Part shown: positions 23,130-34,539 of the stretch, piece by piece
How positions within the stretch are numbered: position 1 is the first letter of the stretch
Layout: each line of letters opens with the position of its first letter
Assembly: GCA_001630475.1 (NCBI GenBank)
Contig: KV419424.1
Location: forward strand, 64,931-128,930
Length of the DNA: 64,000 bases
Direction: 5' to 3'
Source of the DNA: Sistotremastrum niveocremeum HHB9708
Taxonomy: Eukaryota; Basidiomycota; Agaricomycetes; Sistotremastrales; Sistotremastraceae
Program-made: the position numbers and the translations under genes
The notes under the pieces: generated by a model
The model's database searches: none
The model's input: only the letters and a program-made list of their open reading frames with translations
Told to the model about the DNA's origin: nothing

Positions 23130-25383
23130 TCAAGGCCCGTTTCTTCCGACGCGGGCGGCTTTGCCGCCAGGGAACCGTGCTGCCCAAGATGTCCTTGTCT
23201 GGCTATCGGGAATGAACGGGAAAGTGAACTTGGGGAATGAAAGACTTCCGCTTTCGACGTCGAGGGTGATATTATTATCAGCGGCGTTGACTCTCCGATT
23301 GAAAGTGTTTCCCTTAGTGTCGACGTACGAGAAGACATTGTTGTTGGTTCCATTCCCGATTCTACCTCCGCTCGGAAGCGTCAGCAATTCACCAGCTACG
23401 CGAGGGAGATTCAGTTTGATATTGGCAAGAAAATCGAGGGTGGATACATACTGGCTGTTTGGTGGTTGTTGATGGTTGACCCCAGGATGAACGGTGCTGG
23501 TAATAGAGCACGGATGTAAGAGTGGTCGAAAGTAGCGGTAACTAGCACAACGTTAGGAATGTCTAAGATGCAAAGATGACGAAACGTACAATTAGAAAAG
23601 TCTGGGGTCGCGACGAGGTCGATGGTCATCGGATACTGGAACACGTCCGACACACTTGTTACCCCGTTGTGCGTCGAAACCGAAGAACCAGATGAAGTCT
23701 GGACAACTTTCTGCATCATTCGTTAGCATGCTGCATTCGGACTCAATATATGAGGGTATACCTGTATTGTAGTCTGTTGAAGGTAGTTCTGTACGTTGGA
23801 ATACGATAAGTTCTGCTTCCACACCACATTAGTTTTCTTCCCGCTGCCACTCGTGATTTGAGCTTCTATATGGATGGAATGAGATGCGGTGACGGTGATA
23901 TTCACGTCTCCGTTGCTCCCCACGGATCCGGTTACTTTGGAAGTGGGTAAAGCTGGTGCTTGCAGAACAGTGATTTTACCCGTCGTTGGTCGCGAAGACG
24001 AATCTGTGTTGACCTGTTCAATGGCTGGAGTTAGGGCAGTGAGAGATTGTCGATTAACAAGCTTACCTGAACGAGACCTGACACGAACCAATTTTGGTTG
24101 ATAGACTGGTCTGATTCGGCCGAAATGACATCCAAAGAGATAGTGTGCGCCTTTCCATCAGTGAGAGTTGGTATGAAAGGCGTCAAATCGATAAAATAGG
24201 TGGGCAGGTCGAGAGCTCCATAGGAAGTAATAGGCCTGATGAATAGATCAACAAAAAGAGGAAACAAATCTCGGAAAATCCATACCTCCAAGAATTGGGT
24301 GTTATCGCGCCAGTGAAGTAAACTGCATAAGGGAATGCGATCCCAGCCACGGTCCCGTCGACGAGAACGCGTGCTTCGCGGAATGGGCCGTCTGGGAAAG
24401 TAGTATCCGCGGGCAGGTCGTTGAAGAAGGCATTGGCAGCATTGAAATACCAAAACTCTTCGTCGCCGTTCCCTGACGCGTTGATCTCGACATAGGCCTC
24501 CACAGCATTTCGTGGTAATGTCACACTTGCCTACATCAATTCCGTCAGCCTCGATAGGATGGTTGTAAGGAGAGAACGCGTACACTGAAAGCGGGCGGTA
24601 CGGATGTGATATTGGTCAGACCAACGATCAAGTCGGACTTGGGTGCTGGTGGGTGTAGCAACGACGAGGAATAGTATGTGATACTGAATCGAACTGTCGG
24701 GAGCGTAAGATTCACGGGGTCGAAGGAGAAAAATGGGCCCCACCATCATATTGTCCGTCCAGACCAAGAGATGCACTCAGAAGATTGTTGAGTTCTAGTT
24801 GTAGAGTGCCTGGTTTTGTAAACAGTGGGATGAAACGAGTGACATCCTTGATGTAGGTCCAGATTATGCCAGCGCCCTGTGACGGCTCGGGAGTAGAGCT
24901 TCGCCAGACTAGAAGGGATTGATGGGTGTACGGAAAAGCCGACGGAAGAATGCTTACTCTCGATGCCGTCGAAGGAGACGATAGCAAGACGATCGAACTG
25001 GGTCTATATCGAGCGTGGCATCATGTGAAGCTCTCCCACATGCCGACTGCAAAGAGCACTCACACCATTCGACGTCGCGGTCAGGTTCAGTGTGATGGCA
25101 GACCATGATCCAATGGGTCCGCATTCGTTCGTTGGACTGCAGAGCTCGTCGTAGGAGGTGGATGAAACGCGACGACGAGTTGGACCTACGTCACAGTTGC
25201 CAAAGCAGGCGTTCCGAAAGAGTTTCCAAAAGTGTGCTCAAAGAGCTCAACGGTGCATTTCTTGACGTCCTGGGGCACTGGAGGTGGCTGAGCAACCTGG
25301 AAGTCGACCAGAGGCGTTCCTTGGCCCTGGACGAGGAGAGCGGCGCAAAGACCCGCGACAAGCCCGACAAAGCGACGCAACAT
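23130..25383 (-). CDS. Secreted peptide-N4-(N-acetyl-beta-glucosaminyl)asparagine amidase A-like protein
   Basis: Predicted glycoamidase of the plant/fungal PNGase A type, which releases N-glycans from glycopeptides in the secretory route or outside the cell. The ATG at 25383 starts a signal peptide (MLRRFVGLVAGLCAALLVQG), then VDFQVAQPPPVPQDVKKCTV and LFEHTFGNSFGTPALATVTY. Family blocks follow: TQFDRLAIVSFDGIE, WTYIKDVTRFIPLFTKPGTL, LPRNAVEAYVEINASGNGDE, EFWYFNAANAFFNDLPADTT, YALDLPTYFIDLTPF-like after ITSYG, and HTISLDVISAESDQSINQNW. The C-terminal part is beta-rich with several N-x-S/T sites and ends ARFPGGKAARVGRNGP with TGA at 23130-23132. At least ten short introns. About 640 residues, in the family range. 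Confidence 0.88.
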
Positions 25384-25640
25384 TCGACTGAGAGAGGCGG
25401 GCGAAAACGACAGGGGAGACGAGAAGGAGAGCTGGCTAGCGACATCTTATGCATTCTCCCACTCCCAGCCCGCGTTCTCGAAGCGTTCTGGCGAGAGCAT
25501 CAATGTCCACATGGAACGACTAGCTCGACGGCCTCGGGGCATGCGGAAGAGCCTGACCGTGACCGCATCGCCAGCGTTATTGTCCAGAAATTAAATTAAA
25601 TACTAGCACTAGCACTAAAAAGCCCAAGCACATACAATAA

Positions 25641-26636
25641 TCAGAACTCATGATTCAGATCATCATCACGACTCGCAGAGCCGTTCCCGTTCCCATTGCC
25701 GTTCCCGTTCCCATTGCCGTTCCCGTTTGCACCCTCTGGCCCGCCCTCAAAGTCATCATCCATAGGCCGATTGTAGATCGTATCATTCTCGGTGCTCCTG
25801 CTCTTCTTACTCTTCTTCTTCTTTTTCTTCTTCAACGAGCCGTCATCAGGCATGTTATATGCGTCCTCTGTTCTTGCCCATCTATCGCTCTTCTTCTTCT
25901 TGACAGAATGGTTCGTGTCGACAACAGATACGTCGTCAAAGTTGGCAGGATAGTGCCAGCGACCACCAGATTCCTCGCTGCGCATGCTGGCTGACTCGGG
26001 GCGTCCATTCCTCCCATAGAAAGCTTCATCTTCTCGTCCCCAGAATTCATGGCCATTGCCTTGAGCATCAGGGGTTTGATTGCTCGAGATCGAAGGAGCA
26101 TCGTTCTGTCCTTCTTCGTATTCTTGATTCTCGAGAGTAGAGTTGGGGAGTTGTTCGTTGTAACGGGTGGCCCATTGAGAACGAGCTTCTCTCTGCTTAA
26201 TCTTGGTGGTATTGACGAGACCATATCGTTGTGACCATTTAGGAGTGCGACGATTGTTCTTGTTGTTTCTGATGTTCTGGAGGCATAAGGTCAGTACAAA
26301 GTCGTATATAACATCGGAGGAGATTGGGCAAACCTGGATGTAGAAATTGTGGATGTGACCTGGTGCGATGTCAGCAAAACCCTGAGGATCACGACGAAAG
26401 CGACGAACCAGGGAAGTAACCACAGATGGTAAGGAGTAAATTCAACCAGAAATCTGAGCCTATGCCAAAGCGTGCGGCCACCGCTGCGGATGACGGTCAG
26501 CGATTGTGACGAACGGATAAGCTTGGACGATGTGCGTACCCAGCGGCGGGAAGAGAGTGCCCAAGACGAAGAGGACGGCTGAGAAGCCATGATGGCGCTT
26601 TACCAGACCCTTTGATTTTGACTTTTTTGGCGGCAT
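25641..26636 (-). CDS. Pmp3/UPF0057 proteolipid with a long charged C-terminal tail
   Basis: Pmp3-family proteolipids are about 55-residue, two-helix plasma-membrane proteins linked to salt stress and membrane potential. The ATG at 26636 gives MPPKKSKSKGLVKRHHGFSA. The core then runs VLFVLGTLFPPLAVAARFGI and GSDFWLNLLLTICGYFPGHI, then HNFYIQNIRNNKNNRR, spread over four or five very small exons. Unlike minimal Pmp3, it continues for about 220 disordered residues: a NxQ-rich middle, Lys runs (DGSLKKKKKKKSKKSR) and a Gly-Asn dipeptide repeat (25680-25735) made by an imperfect repeat in the DNA. It ends DDLNHEF with TGA at 25641-25643. The tail is cytoplasmic if topology follows the family. Divergent from the next gene. 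Confidence 0.88.
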
Positions 26637-26875
26637 GACATTTGACCTGGGAGAGGCGATGAGGAAGAGAGCTGGCCTTTTATTATCAGTTTCAGCCAAG
26701 GCACACGGCACGCTCCGGCATCCTCGTCAGCATCAGCAGTTCCAACATCGCTGCCCTCAGCAATTTCGATTAGAGATCCAGACCGTCGTCAGCTCATGTG
26801 CTTTGCTTTCCGCCCTCACACGCCATATAGCTAGCCAGAACTGCGTTCCTGGACATTCGTTCACTCTGGCCCAGC
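26637..26875. promoter_or_regulatory. Bidirectional promoter, Pmp3-like / disordered protein
   Basis: 239 bp between divergent start codons; contains a CAG/CAT-rich stretch and no clear TATA box. Confidence 0.45.
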
Positions 26876-28023
26876 ATGGATTCCGACGACGACCTGTCTC
26901 CGCCCCCCAGTTCATCGCCCCATGAGCCTAGAAACCCTATATCTAAATCAGAACACGAATCCACAAAAATAATCAACTCGAGCCCTCTTTCAGAAGAAGA
27001 CTATAATGAACCAGACGCGACAGACTCGGAGACAGAGGGGAGAGGACGACGGGACATGGACGACGACTATACGGAGCCAGTGTCCACTTCTCACAAAGCG
27101 AACACCCAGGACTCTGGTTCAGCAATCCCGTCCAAGAGAAAACGTGGGCATGTCGTCATGAGCGACGAGGACGACGAGGAACACGATAATTACCGCCCGC
27201 CTCCGCCTAAAAAGGCGAAAGCGCGCAAGGAAATTCAGAAACCTCGAAAGACCGCGTCTAATGGCAGGAGTACCTCTCCGAAGAAGACTCTGAGCAATCA
27301 GAACTCCCAACCATCTCGTACAGACGACGACCAGGAGCCTTTCATTGACGTCGAGGGGACCGAAGCTTCACCCAAGCCAGGTCCATCTGCCTCTCCCCGC
27401 GCATCCAGCCCGCCTGCGTCTCAAGTAGACCGTAGTCCTGAAAGGAAGGCGTCCACAACACCAGCTCCTGATCCCCCTCCTCGTCCTAAAAGGAATAAAC
27501 TACCCGCCATACCTAAAAAGCTCAAATCATCGCTCTCGGGCCCTAATGGGTCTCCTCATCCCTCATTCAACGCACCCACACCTCCTCCATCCGCTCCTCC
27601 AGTCGTAATCAAACCCCCTTCCGCTCCGCAACGAGCTAAAGCTTCAACGGACTTTGATCTTCGTGATGCGAGCGTATACCAGTCTTTGTTTGGCGCAGGT
27701 AAAAGTGCGTCAGCTGCGAAGAGCACTGCACCTGCACGTCCGAACGTTGCAGTCAGTGTACACAAGTACGTCGTCGTCGCGCCTCTACTTTGACTATTCA
27801 CACATCTAAACTCAGAGAACGAGAGGCTCAGCGGCGGGCAGAATTGGACAAGATGCGAGATGAGGAACGTGTGCGGCGGCTAAAAACCCCAATCATTGCT
27901 GCTGATTTGCATGATCAGCATTATCGGATATCGCGCTTCGAGGATCGATTGAAGGGACGGAAGACTGCTATGAGCGGCCCTAATTTGTTGGCAGGAGCAT
28001 TCAGACACCGACGCAAGAACTAG
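26876..28023 (+). CDS. Hypothetical, largely disordered acidic/proline-rich protein
   Basis: Two exons: ATG 26876 (MDSDDDLSPPPSSSPHEPRN) to an intron at about 27768-27818 (donor gtacgt, acceptor ctcag), then EREAQRRAELDKMRDEERVR to TAG at 28021. Residues 1-80 are acidic, about 85-125 are a Lys/Arg nuclear-signal-like cluster (KRKRGHVVMSDEDDEEHD, KKAKARKEIQKPRK), and 150-260 are Pro/Ser-rich. The most conserved-looking part is the C-terminus: STDFDLRDASVYQSLFGAGK and the basic helix, then SRFEDRLKGRKTAMSGPNLL and AGAFRHRRKN. I do not recognise the family. The composition suggests a nuclear protein, but this is inference only. Confidence 0.75.
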
Positions 28024-28139
28024 AAATCTCATCTTGGCTCTTTTTTGTACTACTGTGGCTACACACTATTTCTCGGACAGTCACTATATCCATGTCATTA
28101 TAAACTCTGTATTAGTTATTTCTTGCATTTCAGTTCAGC

Positions 28140-29860
28140 CAGGCGATTGGTATCAGTAAACCAATGTGACAAACTTTGAAAATGGGTCGAAGTTCCCTCA
28201 CCTGTTGACACTGGCCAAGCGGGCCAATTTCAAACCTATGATACTTCACGAATTCATGTTTCGAGTCACGACGCAATCAATTGGAGATGGTAAACTAATC
28301 CGAAGAGCTTCATTCGCACGATACTCACAACGGATGATAATTCTCATTCAAGACGGCGAATACTTACTCTACGCATACCCAACTGATTGACAACATCAAA
28401 CCTACGAAAGTGAACCAGTCACATCCAACACAGCGCGAACACAGCGCGAAGGGGTACTGCAGTGTAGAACCAGCATTCTCGTGTCGAAGTCACCGCAGAC
28501 TTAAACTTCTGAGGATGTCCCATGACGGTGTAGGTAGTAAGCTGAGATTGCATTATTAGTGGATGAAAGAACGAGACAGAGCCACGTACAATCACAGTTC
28601 TCATGATGGTCCGTCTACCTGTTCTTTCAAACACGTAACCAGTATGCCCATTAACCGGCCAACGTTGTGTTAAGCGAAAGCGAAGAGAAAAAAAGGAAGA
28701 GATCTAATCGTCCGCCCCAGATCACAAGGGATCCGGCGCAGGACTTTGACTTGAAGATAATGCAACATATGATGATTCAAAGCCGAGGACTCAGAGCCCT
28801 GGCATTTCACGAGGAGGGAAGAGGTGAGCTAGGCTTGCACGCGTTAGTTGATAGACAGATGATGAATATTAATGGCAGACATACAAGAATTGGAGGGACT
28901 AGCGCAAGGTTTTCTGTCCGTCGGCCCCACGCCACAAGTGATCCAGCGCAGAACTGGCCTGGCCATGCCTATCGACATGGACCAAGTTGGCATGCTTTCG
29001 CATATGCCAGTCCCGAATAAATCTCCACATGCAAAGCATGATCGGCGCACACAAGACCGCTAAAGGGCTGCCTTGAGAGAGGGGGGGTGGGGAACGAGGA
29101 CATGTCGACGAGACAGAGAGAGAAACAGCGCTAACCCCATGAGTGGCCCGGACGCGTCTATCATGACATGCCTCGGTTTTTATGCTTCCGCATAAGCCAC
29201 GCCACAGAGTTATCTGGCCGCCGCTCGCTTGCGCGAGCAACGACGTACGAATACGCGCACATCCAACAGTGGGGAGGGCTGTTGGATGGGGGAGGTGGGA
29301 GTACGGGGAAGAGATGGGAGAGCGGAGTCTGTATGGCCTGTTGGACATGTAGCGGGCTCGGTGATTCGGGCGAACGCAAGGCTGAAGGGGACAAACAACA
29401 CCAAACAGGGCCCTACAATTCACTTCGTGACAGTCGCCACGGTACAGGCTGTGGCTACGCTCTGTCGTTGATAATGCTCAACCTCTCTCTTCGAGACTTT
29501 CCGTATCACAGAAGTTCCCCATAGCGATTTCCATGGTTTGCACCGCGGAAGTGAAGGCTAGAACATATCAAGAAACGCCGGAGAGACTAAAAAAAAATCA
29601 ATGAGTAGCCATAGTCTTTCTCCAAAAAAAAAACTCGTTACCAGAAGGGCATCTCTCATACGATTCGGCCAATCTTCAATAATCTCCAGCGTCTCTTTCC
29701 AACTCCATCCTCACCTTGTCTCAAAATGTTGAAGAACGACTTGCGAACACACTGCCTATCTGGATTCAATTGACTTCTTGGTACGACACCCATCCCCTCG
29801 AAGTCGTGTTCGACCCAAAGCTTCGAACAAGTCGATCAGGATCCAGGATCGCTGTTAGAC
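28140..29860 (-). repeat. Dispersed repeat R1, copy 1
   Basis: First of five related copies in the window. It matches copy 4 along 28140-29420 and copy 2 along 28900-29860. The best-conserved blocks are the GTCGGCCCCACGCC segment near 28920, the CGATCGGCGCACACAAGACC segment near 29040, and ATCCAACAGTGGGGAGGGCT near 29260. On the minus strand it contains an intron-like unit at 28884-28829 (GTATGT, CTAAC branch point, CTAG end). No long coding frame is shared by all copies. Edges are approximate because copies fade gradually; I found no terminal repeats or target-site duplication by eye. Class unknown. Confidence 0.75.
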
Positions 29861-30640
29861 ATGGATGCCTGCACGTCCGACCCCTATCACTATGGTGCCG
29901 CGGCAGCTTAATCCAGGCTCTCAGTCGCTCTTTCCTGGCTATCATCTGTCCTATGCTTCTATCTTTGACCGGAGGTCGAACAATACACCGAAATACTTTG
30001 TCTCGGGTCAACGCCTCTCGAACACGAGGATTGGATGAATTGGCAATCTATTTCGAAAGATGCTAAGATAAGGCCGAATCAGCTTGAGAATCCCATAGGT
30101 GAGAGGGCATTCCGACTCTTGAACAACGCTCACAATTATGCAACGGACAGGGATGGGTGTTTGCCTCAGGTTGCCACACTCCGTCAGATGCATGTATACA
30201 AACATGGCGGCGGCACGTTGTAACTTCTTCTGGCACTTGCATTCGACGCAATCCTCAAGTTCCTATACGCTCTTCTCAGCTCACGCAGTCTCCTTTCTGG
30301 TTTGTCCGAGTGCGAACCTTTCGAACGTTTCGTGTCTTGAACTCCCAGTCTCCCAGTGTTGGTGGTGGGCTTTTTCCCGACGACTTCTCTTGTCCGCATC
30401 GTAGTTTCAAGTGTGCACCCCGCTCCGTCACAATCATCATGGCTACAGACGCCTTTTGAGCGCGCAAGTCTGGTCTTCCTCGCTACCTCTACTTTATTAC
30501 GTGTCCCCTGGTTCTGAAGTAGTGTCCTTCGGAATGCGAAAGCAACTCCTGGATCCATTTATAATTGGACAAAAAACCCGTCTGGTACTCCTCTGGCGTG
30601 ATATATATTTATCAAGCTACTTCTGTTGGATCTCTCCCTT
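29861..30640. other. Inter-repeat region, nothing recognised
   Basis: About 780 bp between R1 copies 1 and 2. Short frames on both strands lack family features. It may include the diverged edge of copy 2. Confidence 0.4.
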
Positions 30641-31960
30641 ATGTTGTATGATCATATTTGATTCTCGATCCCCGCATGACAATAATAGCGCATGCGCAGT
30701 GACTACAGTGCTTCGCTGGGTCTACTGTTGCTGCAAAATATCCAGTGCAGGGTTTACAGCAGACGTTCAACGTTCAATATTGGACCGGACGTATGCATAA
30801 TCGATTGTATGATAAGAGTGTACATGACGTGTATATAGTGTACGGTAGAGAGATAAATTAGTCAAATGAGTGTCGCACCGCTGTACGATGATTGCGCCCG
30901 GTAGTACTTGCCAATCCAGGGTGATAGTACCAAGGATGTCAAAAAGCCAGTGCGCCGGTGTTTCACGGAAGGAGGTTGCGAGCTGAGGCAGTATTTGTTA
31001 GTAAACTGACGATGAATTCGAATGGAATACATACCAAAGCTGAAGGGACTAGCGCAAGGTTTCTGTCCGTCGGCCCCACACCACAAGTATCCAGCGCAGG
31101 ACTGGCCTGGCCATGCCTATCGACATGGACCAAGTTGGCATGCTTTCGCATATGCCAGTCCCGAATAAATCTCCACATGCAAGGCATGATCGGCGCACAC
31201 AAGACCACCCAAGGGCTGCCTGTGAGGGAGGGGGGTGGGGAACGAGGACATGTCGACGGAAGAGAGAGAGGCAGCGCTAACGGCATGAGTGGCCCGGGCG
31301 AGTCTGGATGACGGACCCGGTTATGATGCTTCCGCATGAGCCACACACTAGTCGTTGCCCGCTTTCGCAAAGCAACGATGTACGAATGCGCACATCCAAC
31401 AGTGGGGAGGGCTGTTGGATGGGGGAGGTGGGAGTACGAGGAAGAGATGGGAGGGCGGAGTATGTATGGCCTGCTGGACATGTAGCAGGCTCGGTGATTC
31501 GGGTGAAGGCAAGTTGAAGGGGACAAACAACAGCAAACAGGGCCCTACAATCCATTTCGGGCTCACGCTCCCGACAGTTGCCACGGTACTACAGGCCCTG
31601 ACTACGCTGGCCACGGTCTATCCTTGATGGCGCTCAACCTCCCTCATCAGGACCTTGCCTGCATCAAGCCTCCATACTGCTTTTTTCCAGACCGGTTTCC
31701 TGGTTTCGGGCGGCGGAAGGACGACCAAAACATATCAAGCTCAAGAAATGACCGAGAGATTCGAGAATTCGAATGTCAATGAAGGGCCATAGTTCTGGAC
31801 ACAGATGAGCCCTATTATTTCCAAAAGCATATCTCTTACGTCATTCACTCAGTCTGCAACAATATCCTGCATCTTTTGCTGACACTGTCCCCACATTGCC
31901 TCAGTCTGTCGAAGAACGACGTTGTCCTGCCAATCTGCGGTCATCTGAATCCCTTGCACG
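30640..31960 (-). repeat. Dispersed repeat R1, copy 2
   Basis: Closely matches copy 1 over 31040-31560 and onward into the shared right flank (for example GTCGAAGAACGACG near 31910 against TTGAAGAACGACTT near 29730). Its minus-strand intron-like unit is 31034-30983 (GTATGT, TTTACTAAC, CCTCAG). The segment beyond the intron resembles copies 3 and 5, not copies 1 and 4, so R1 has two 3'-end types. Confidence 0.75.
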
Positions 31961-32059
31961 AAATGTATGCCCTAAGATTTGCGGCCGCCCAGCGCGTCAA
32001 CCACGTTGATCAAGGATCAAGTTTTCATAGTCACGTACCCGTTGCGATTTGAACACAAG

Positions 32060-32970
32060 GTAAGCTCTCACTGTTTTCAAGACCATCAAAACTGAGCCAC
32101 AGGACAGCTGTGATGTGTCGAGCCTGCGCCGACGCCTCGCATTCATATAAGCGTGGTTGTGTCTTCGGCCGGCAGTCCGTTCGCATAACTGTTACAAGAT
32201 AACCCAATGCAATGTTTACAAAGGACTCGTAGCCTCGAGGACGTCAAAAGCTCGGAGCACTGGGGTTTCACAGAAGGAAGGTGCAAGCTGAGGCACCGTT
32301 CGTTAGTAAATAGACAGACAAAGAAGAGAAAACATACCCAGTAAACGTGGTGAAATAAGAAAGCCAGAATGAAACAAGATTTCTGACCGTCGGCCCCACG
32401 CCGCAAGCGTTCCAGCGCAGGACTGGCCTGGCCATGCCTCTCGACATGAACCAAGTTGACATGCTTCCGCATAAGCCAATCCCGATTAAATCTCCACAAA
32501 ATTCACGATAGAAAACTACCGCAAAGAATGCTCGGCGCACACAAGGAAGCCCGGAGGCAGCCTTGAGAGAGAGGGGGGTGGGGAACGAGGACAACGGGGA
32601 GGAGCAGCGCTAACTCCAATGAGTGGCCCGGACCCGTCGTGGTGACAGGAGCCAGTCAGTATGCTTCCGCATAAACCATCGCTGAGTTATCACATCGTCG
32701 CTCGCGTTCGCAAGCAACAATGTATTGATATGCGCACATCCAGCAGGGGGGAGGGCTGCTGTATGGTGGGGGAGGAAGAGGTGGAGAGCGGAGTAAGCAT
32801 GAGTTGTTCGACCTATAGCAAGCTCGGTGAAGGGGCGATTCGGAACGCTACAAACAAAAGCAAATAGGGCCCGATGAGCCATTTCGGCCACACTAGCTCT
32901 GGAGCTCTTGCTTTTCGTCAAGTTCGTGCATCGCGCATCCCTAGCAATGTTTGTTTTAGAAAACAATATA
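32060..32970 (-). repeat. Dispersed repeat R1, copy 3 (more diverged)
   Basis: Matches the R1 core at 32385-32620 and 32640-32880 with more substitutions and small indels than copies 1, 2, 4 and 5. The minus-strand intron-like unit is 32337-32288 (GTATGT, TTTACTAAC, CCTCAG), fully preserved despite the divergence around it. Confidence 0.7.
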
Positions 32971-33009
32971 GAAGAGGAGTAGATAGGAAACTCGACTAGG
33001 AATAATCGG

Positions 33010-34250
33010 ATCCCTTGGTTCAGCGAATAGTGCTGATTTGGTAGGATTACGGAAAGATTCCTGAAGGTAGTAAGGAAACAGCTAGGTGTATCTGATTTGA
33101 ACTCACCGCGTGTACAGTACTGCGCAAACCAACTGAGTACGTCTAGGACGGTATCCCGTCGGCAGTGATGTTATTGATGTAGAGCTATGAGGATTCAACC
33201 CAGGAGTCTATAGTGGCATTGATTAGATGCGTACGAATAAATGTCAAGTTGTCTCACATGAGGCGGAAAGTGATTTCAGCGGCATCACCCAGCAAAGCCT
33301 TCTTGTTGATAAAATCGAGATCTTCGAAACTTGGACGCCAATGCCATAGTAGACAGGAAATAATGGAGTCAAAGCCAAGGTTTCGAAGTCGAGAGCTTTG
33401 CATTCCCGGGGCATGAATTATTGGGCCGGGATGTCAGGCGGAAGATGAGAATGGACATAGTCAAAGGAAGACGGGTCTCTTCGATATAAGGCACACAACA
33501 TCTTCGTTGCCCGTGGAAAATGTCCATGCAGCACCCTTGATAAACGGAAACTGAGAGGATGTCCTAGATCGAGGAGGTGACTAGAGGTGATATACGATGA
33601 TTCGCAATTCGAGATTTGGTGCGTTTCCTGAGAAGCGGTCGGCTCGAGAAAATTGAACCCTGTCTCCCAAAGCACAATCGGGCGATTGCACAACCAGAGC
33701 AGGCCGATGAATTCTGTTGGCTTCTTCGGTCTCTCACCGCTTGTGTAAGGTGTACAAGTCGAAGTGCTTGATGATACATATCAGTTGGTAAAAACGGCCC
33801 ATCACGTCTGGTCGAGTTTCTTTAGGGTCGAGGCCTGCCTCCATGGTGTTGATTAATGCTGAGATCGGGCCATCCTGAGAGCGCAGCAGATGCAGTTCTG
33901 CGGATTTTGCAGGCTATGGGAAGTAAATCGTCGACGTTGGATTTACTAATAAGTACAAATCAAATCAGAACTCTGACGATGTGGACTCATAACAGCTCTC
34001 TGAACTCACTGGCAGCCGGCACGTTTCTTAACGAGAAATTTCATCACCTGGCAGGAGCGGGCCAGCACTTTCTCACAAAATAGACATCTCTGGGCGAAAT
34101 ATGAGCTCGGTCGACACGAACAGAAAAAGAGCCGTTCCATACATCCGACTCTTCGCTGGGCCGTCCTGCTGGATCCAACATGTCGTGCTGGAGATCTTCT
34201 GGGAATACCTCTTGGGGCGACTTTCGAAGACGACTCTTCAATGTCGTAGC
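33010..34250 (-). pseudogene. Decayed F-box/LRR-like gene, left duplicon
   Basis: A degraded relative of the intact F-box gene at 52433-53887. The F-box start survives as PQEVFPEDLQHDMLDPAGRP near 34170-34220 against PHELFLEVIKHYMSDPAETV in the intact copy. A middle stretch at about 33440-33700 still matches the leucine-rich part with many frame breaks and stops. The order F-box (-) then DPP III (+) is the same as in the right duplicon, so this is half of the segmental duplication. Not expected to make a full-length protein. Confidence 0.7.
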
Positions 34251-34539
34251 TATTGTGCCACAGTGGAGGAACTGTCTTAGACGCGCGTCTGTACGCTTTC
34301 AATTGCGCACCCAAAGTTCATGCATTTATGGCCCATATAGCAAGCCAACGAGTCCGCGTCGCTTTCCAAGTTTCCATTTGCAATCGCACGGAAGACTTGA
34401 ACGACGGACATGGTGAGTGTCACTTTCACTCCGACCAGACCCTCACTTGACTCTGTCTACACCTAGGCCACCAACACTGTGTACGAGTCACGCATTCACT
34501 GCTATCTCACAAAGCTTGACTGACGCGGATTCGCGATTG

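Noticed and set aside
25680-25735. Short direct repeats as a CRISPR-like or satellite array
   Set aside because: The imperfect 6-12 bp repeat is in frame within the Pmp3-like tail (Gly-Asn dipeptides) in a eukaryotic gene.
28140-32970. R1 as an LTR or LINE element
   Set aside because: No reverse transcriptase, integrase, long terminal repeats, poly-A tail or target duplication visible in any copy; left as unclassified.
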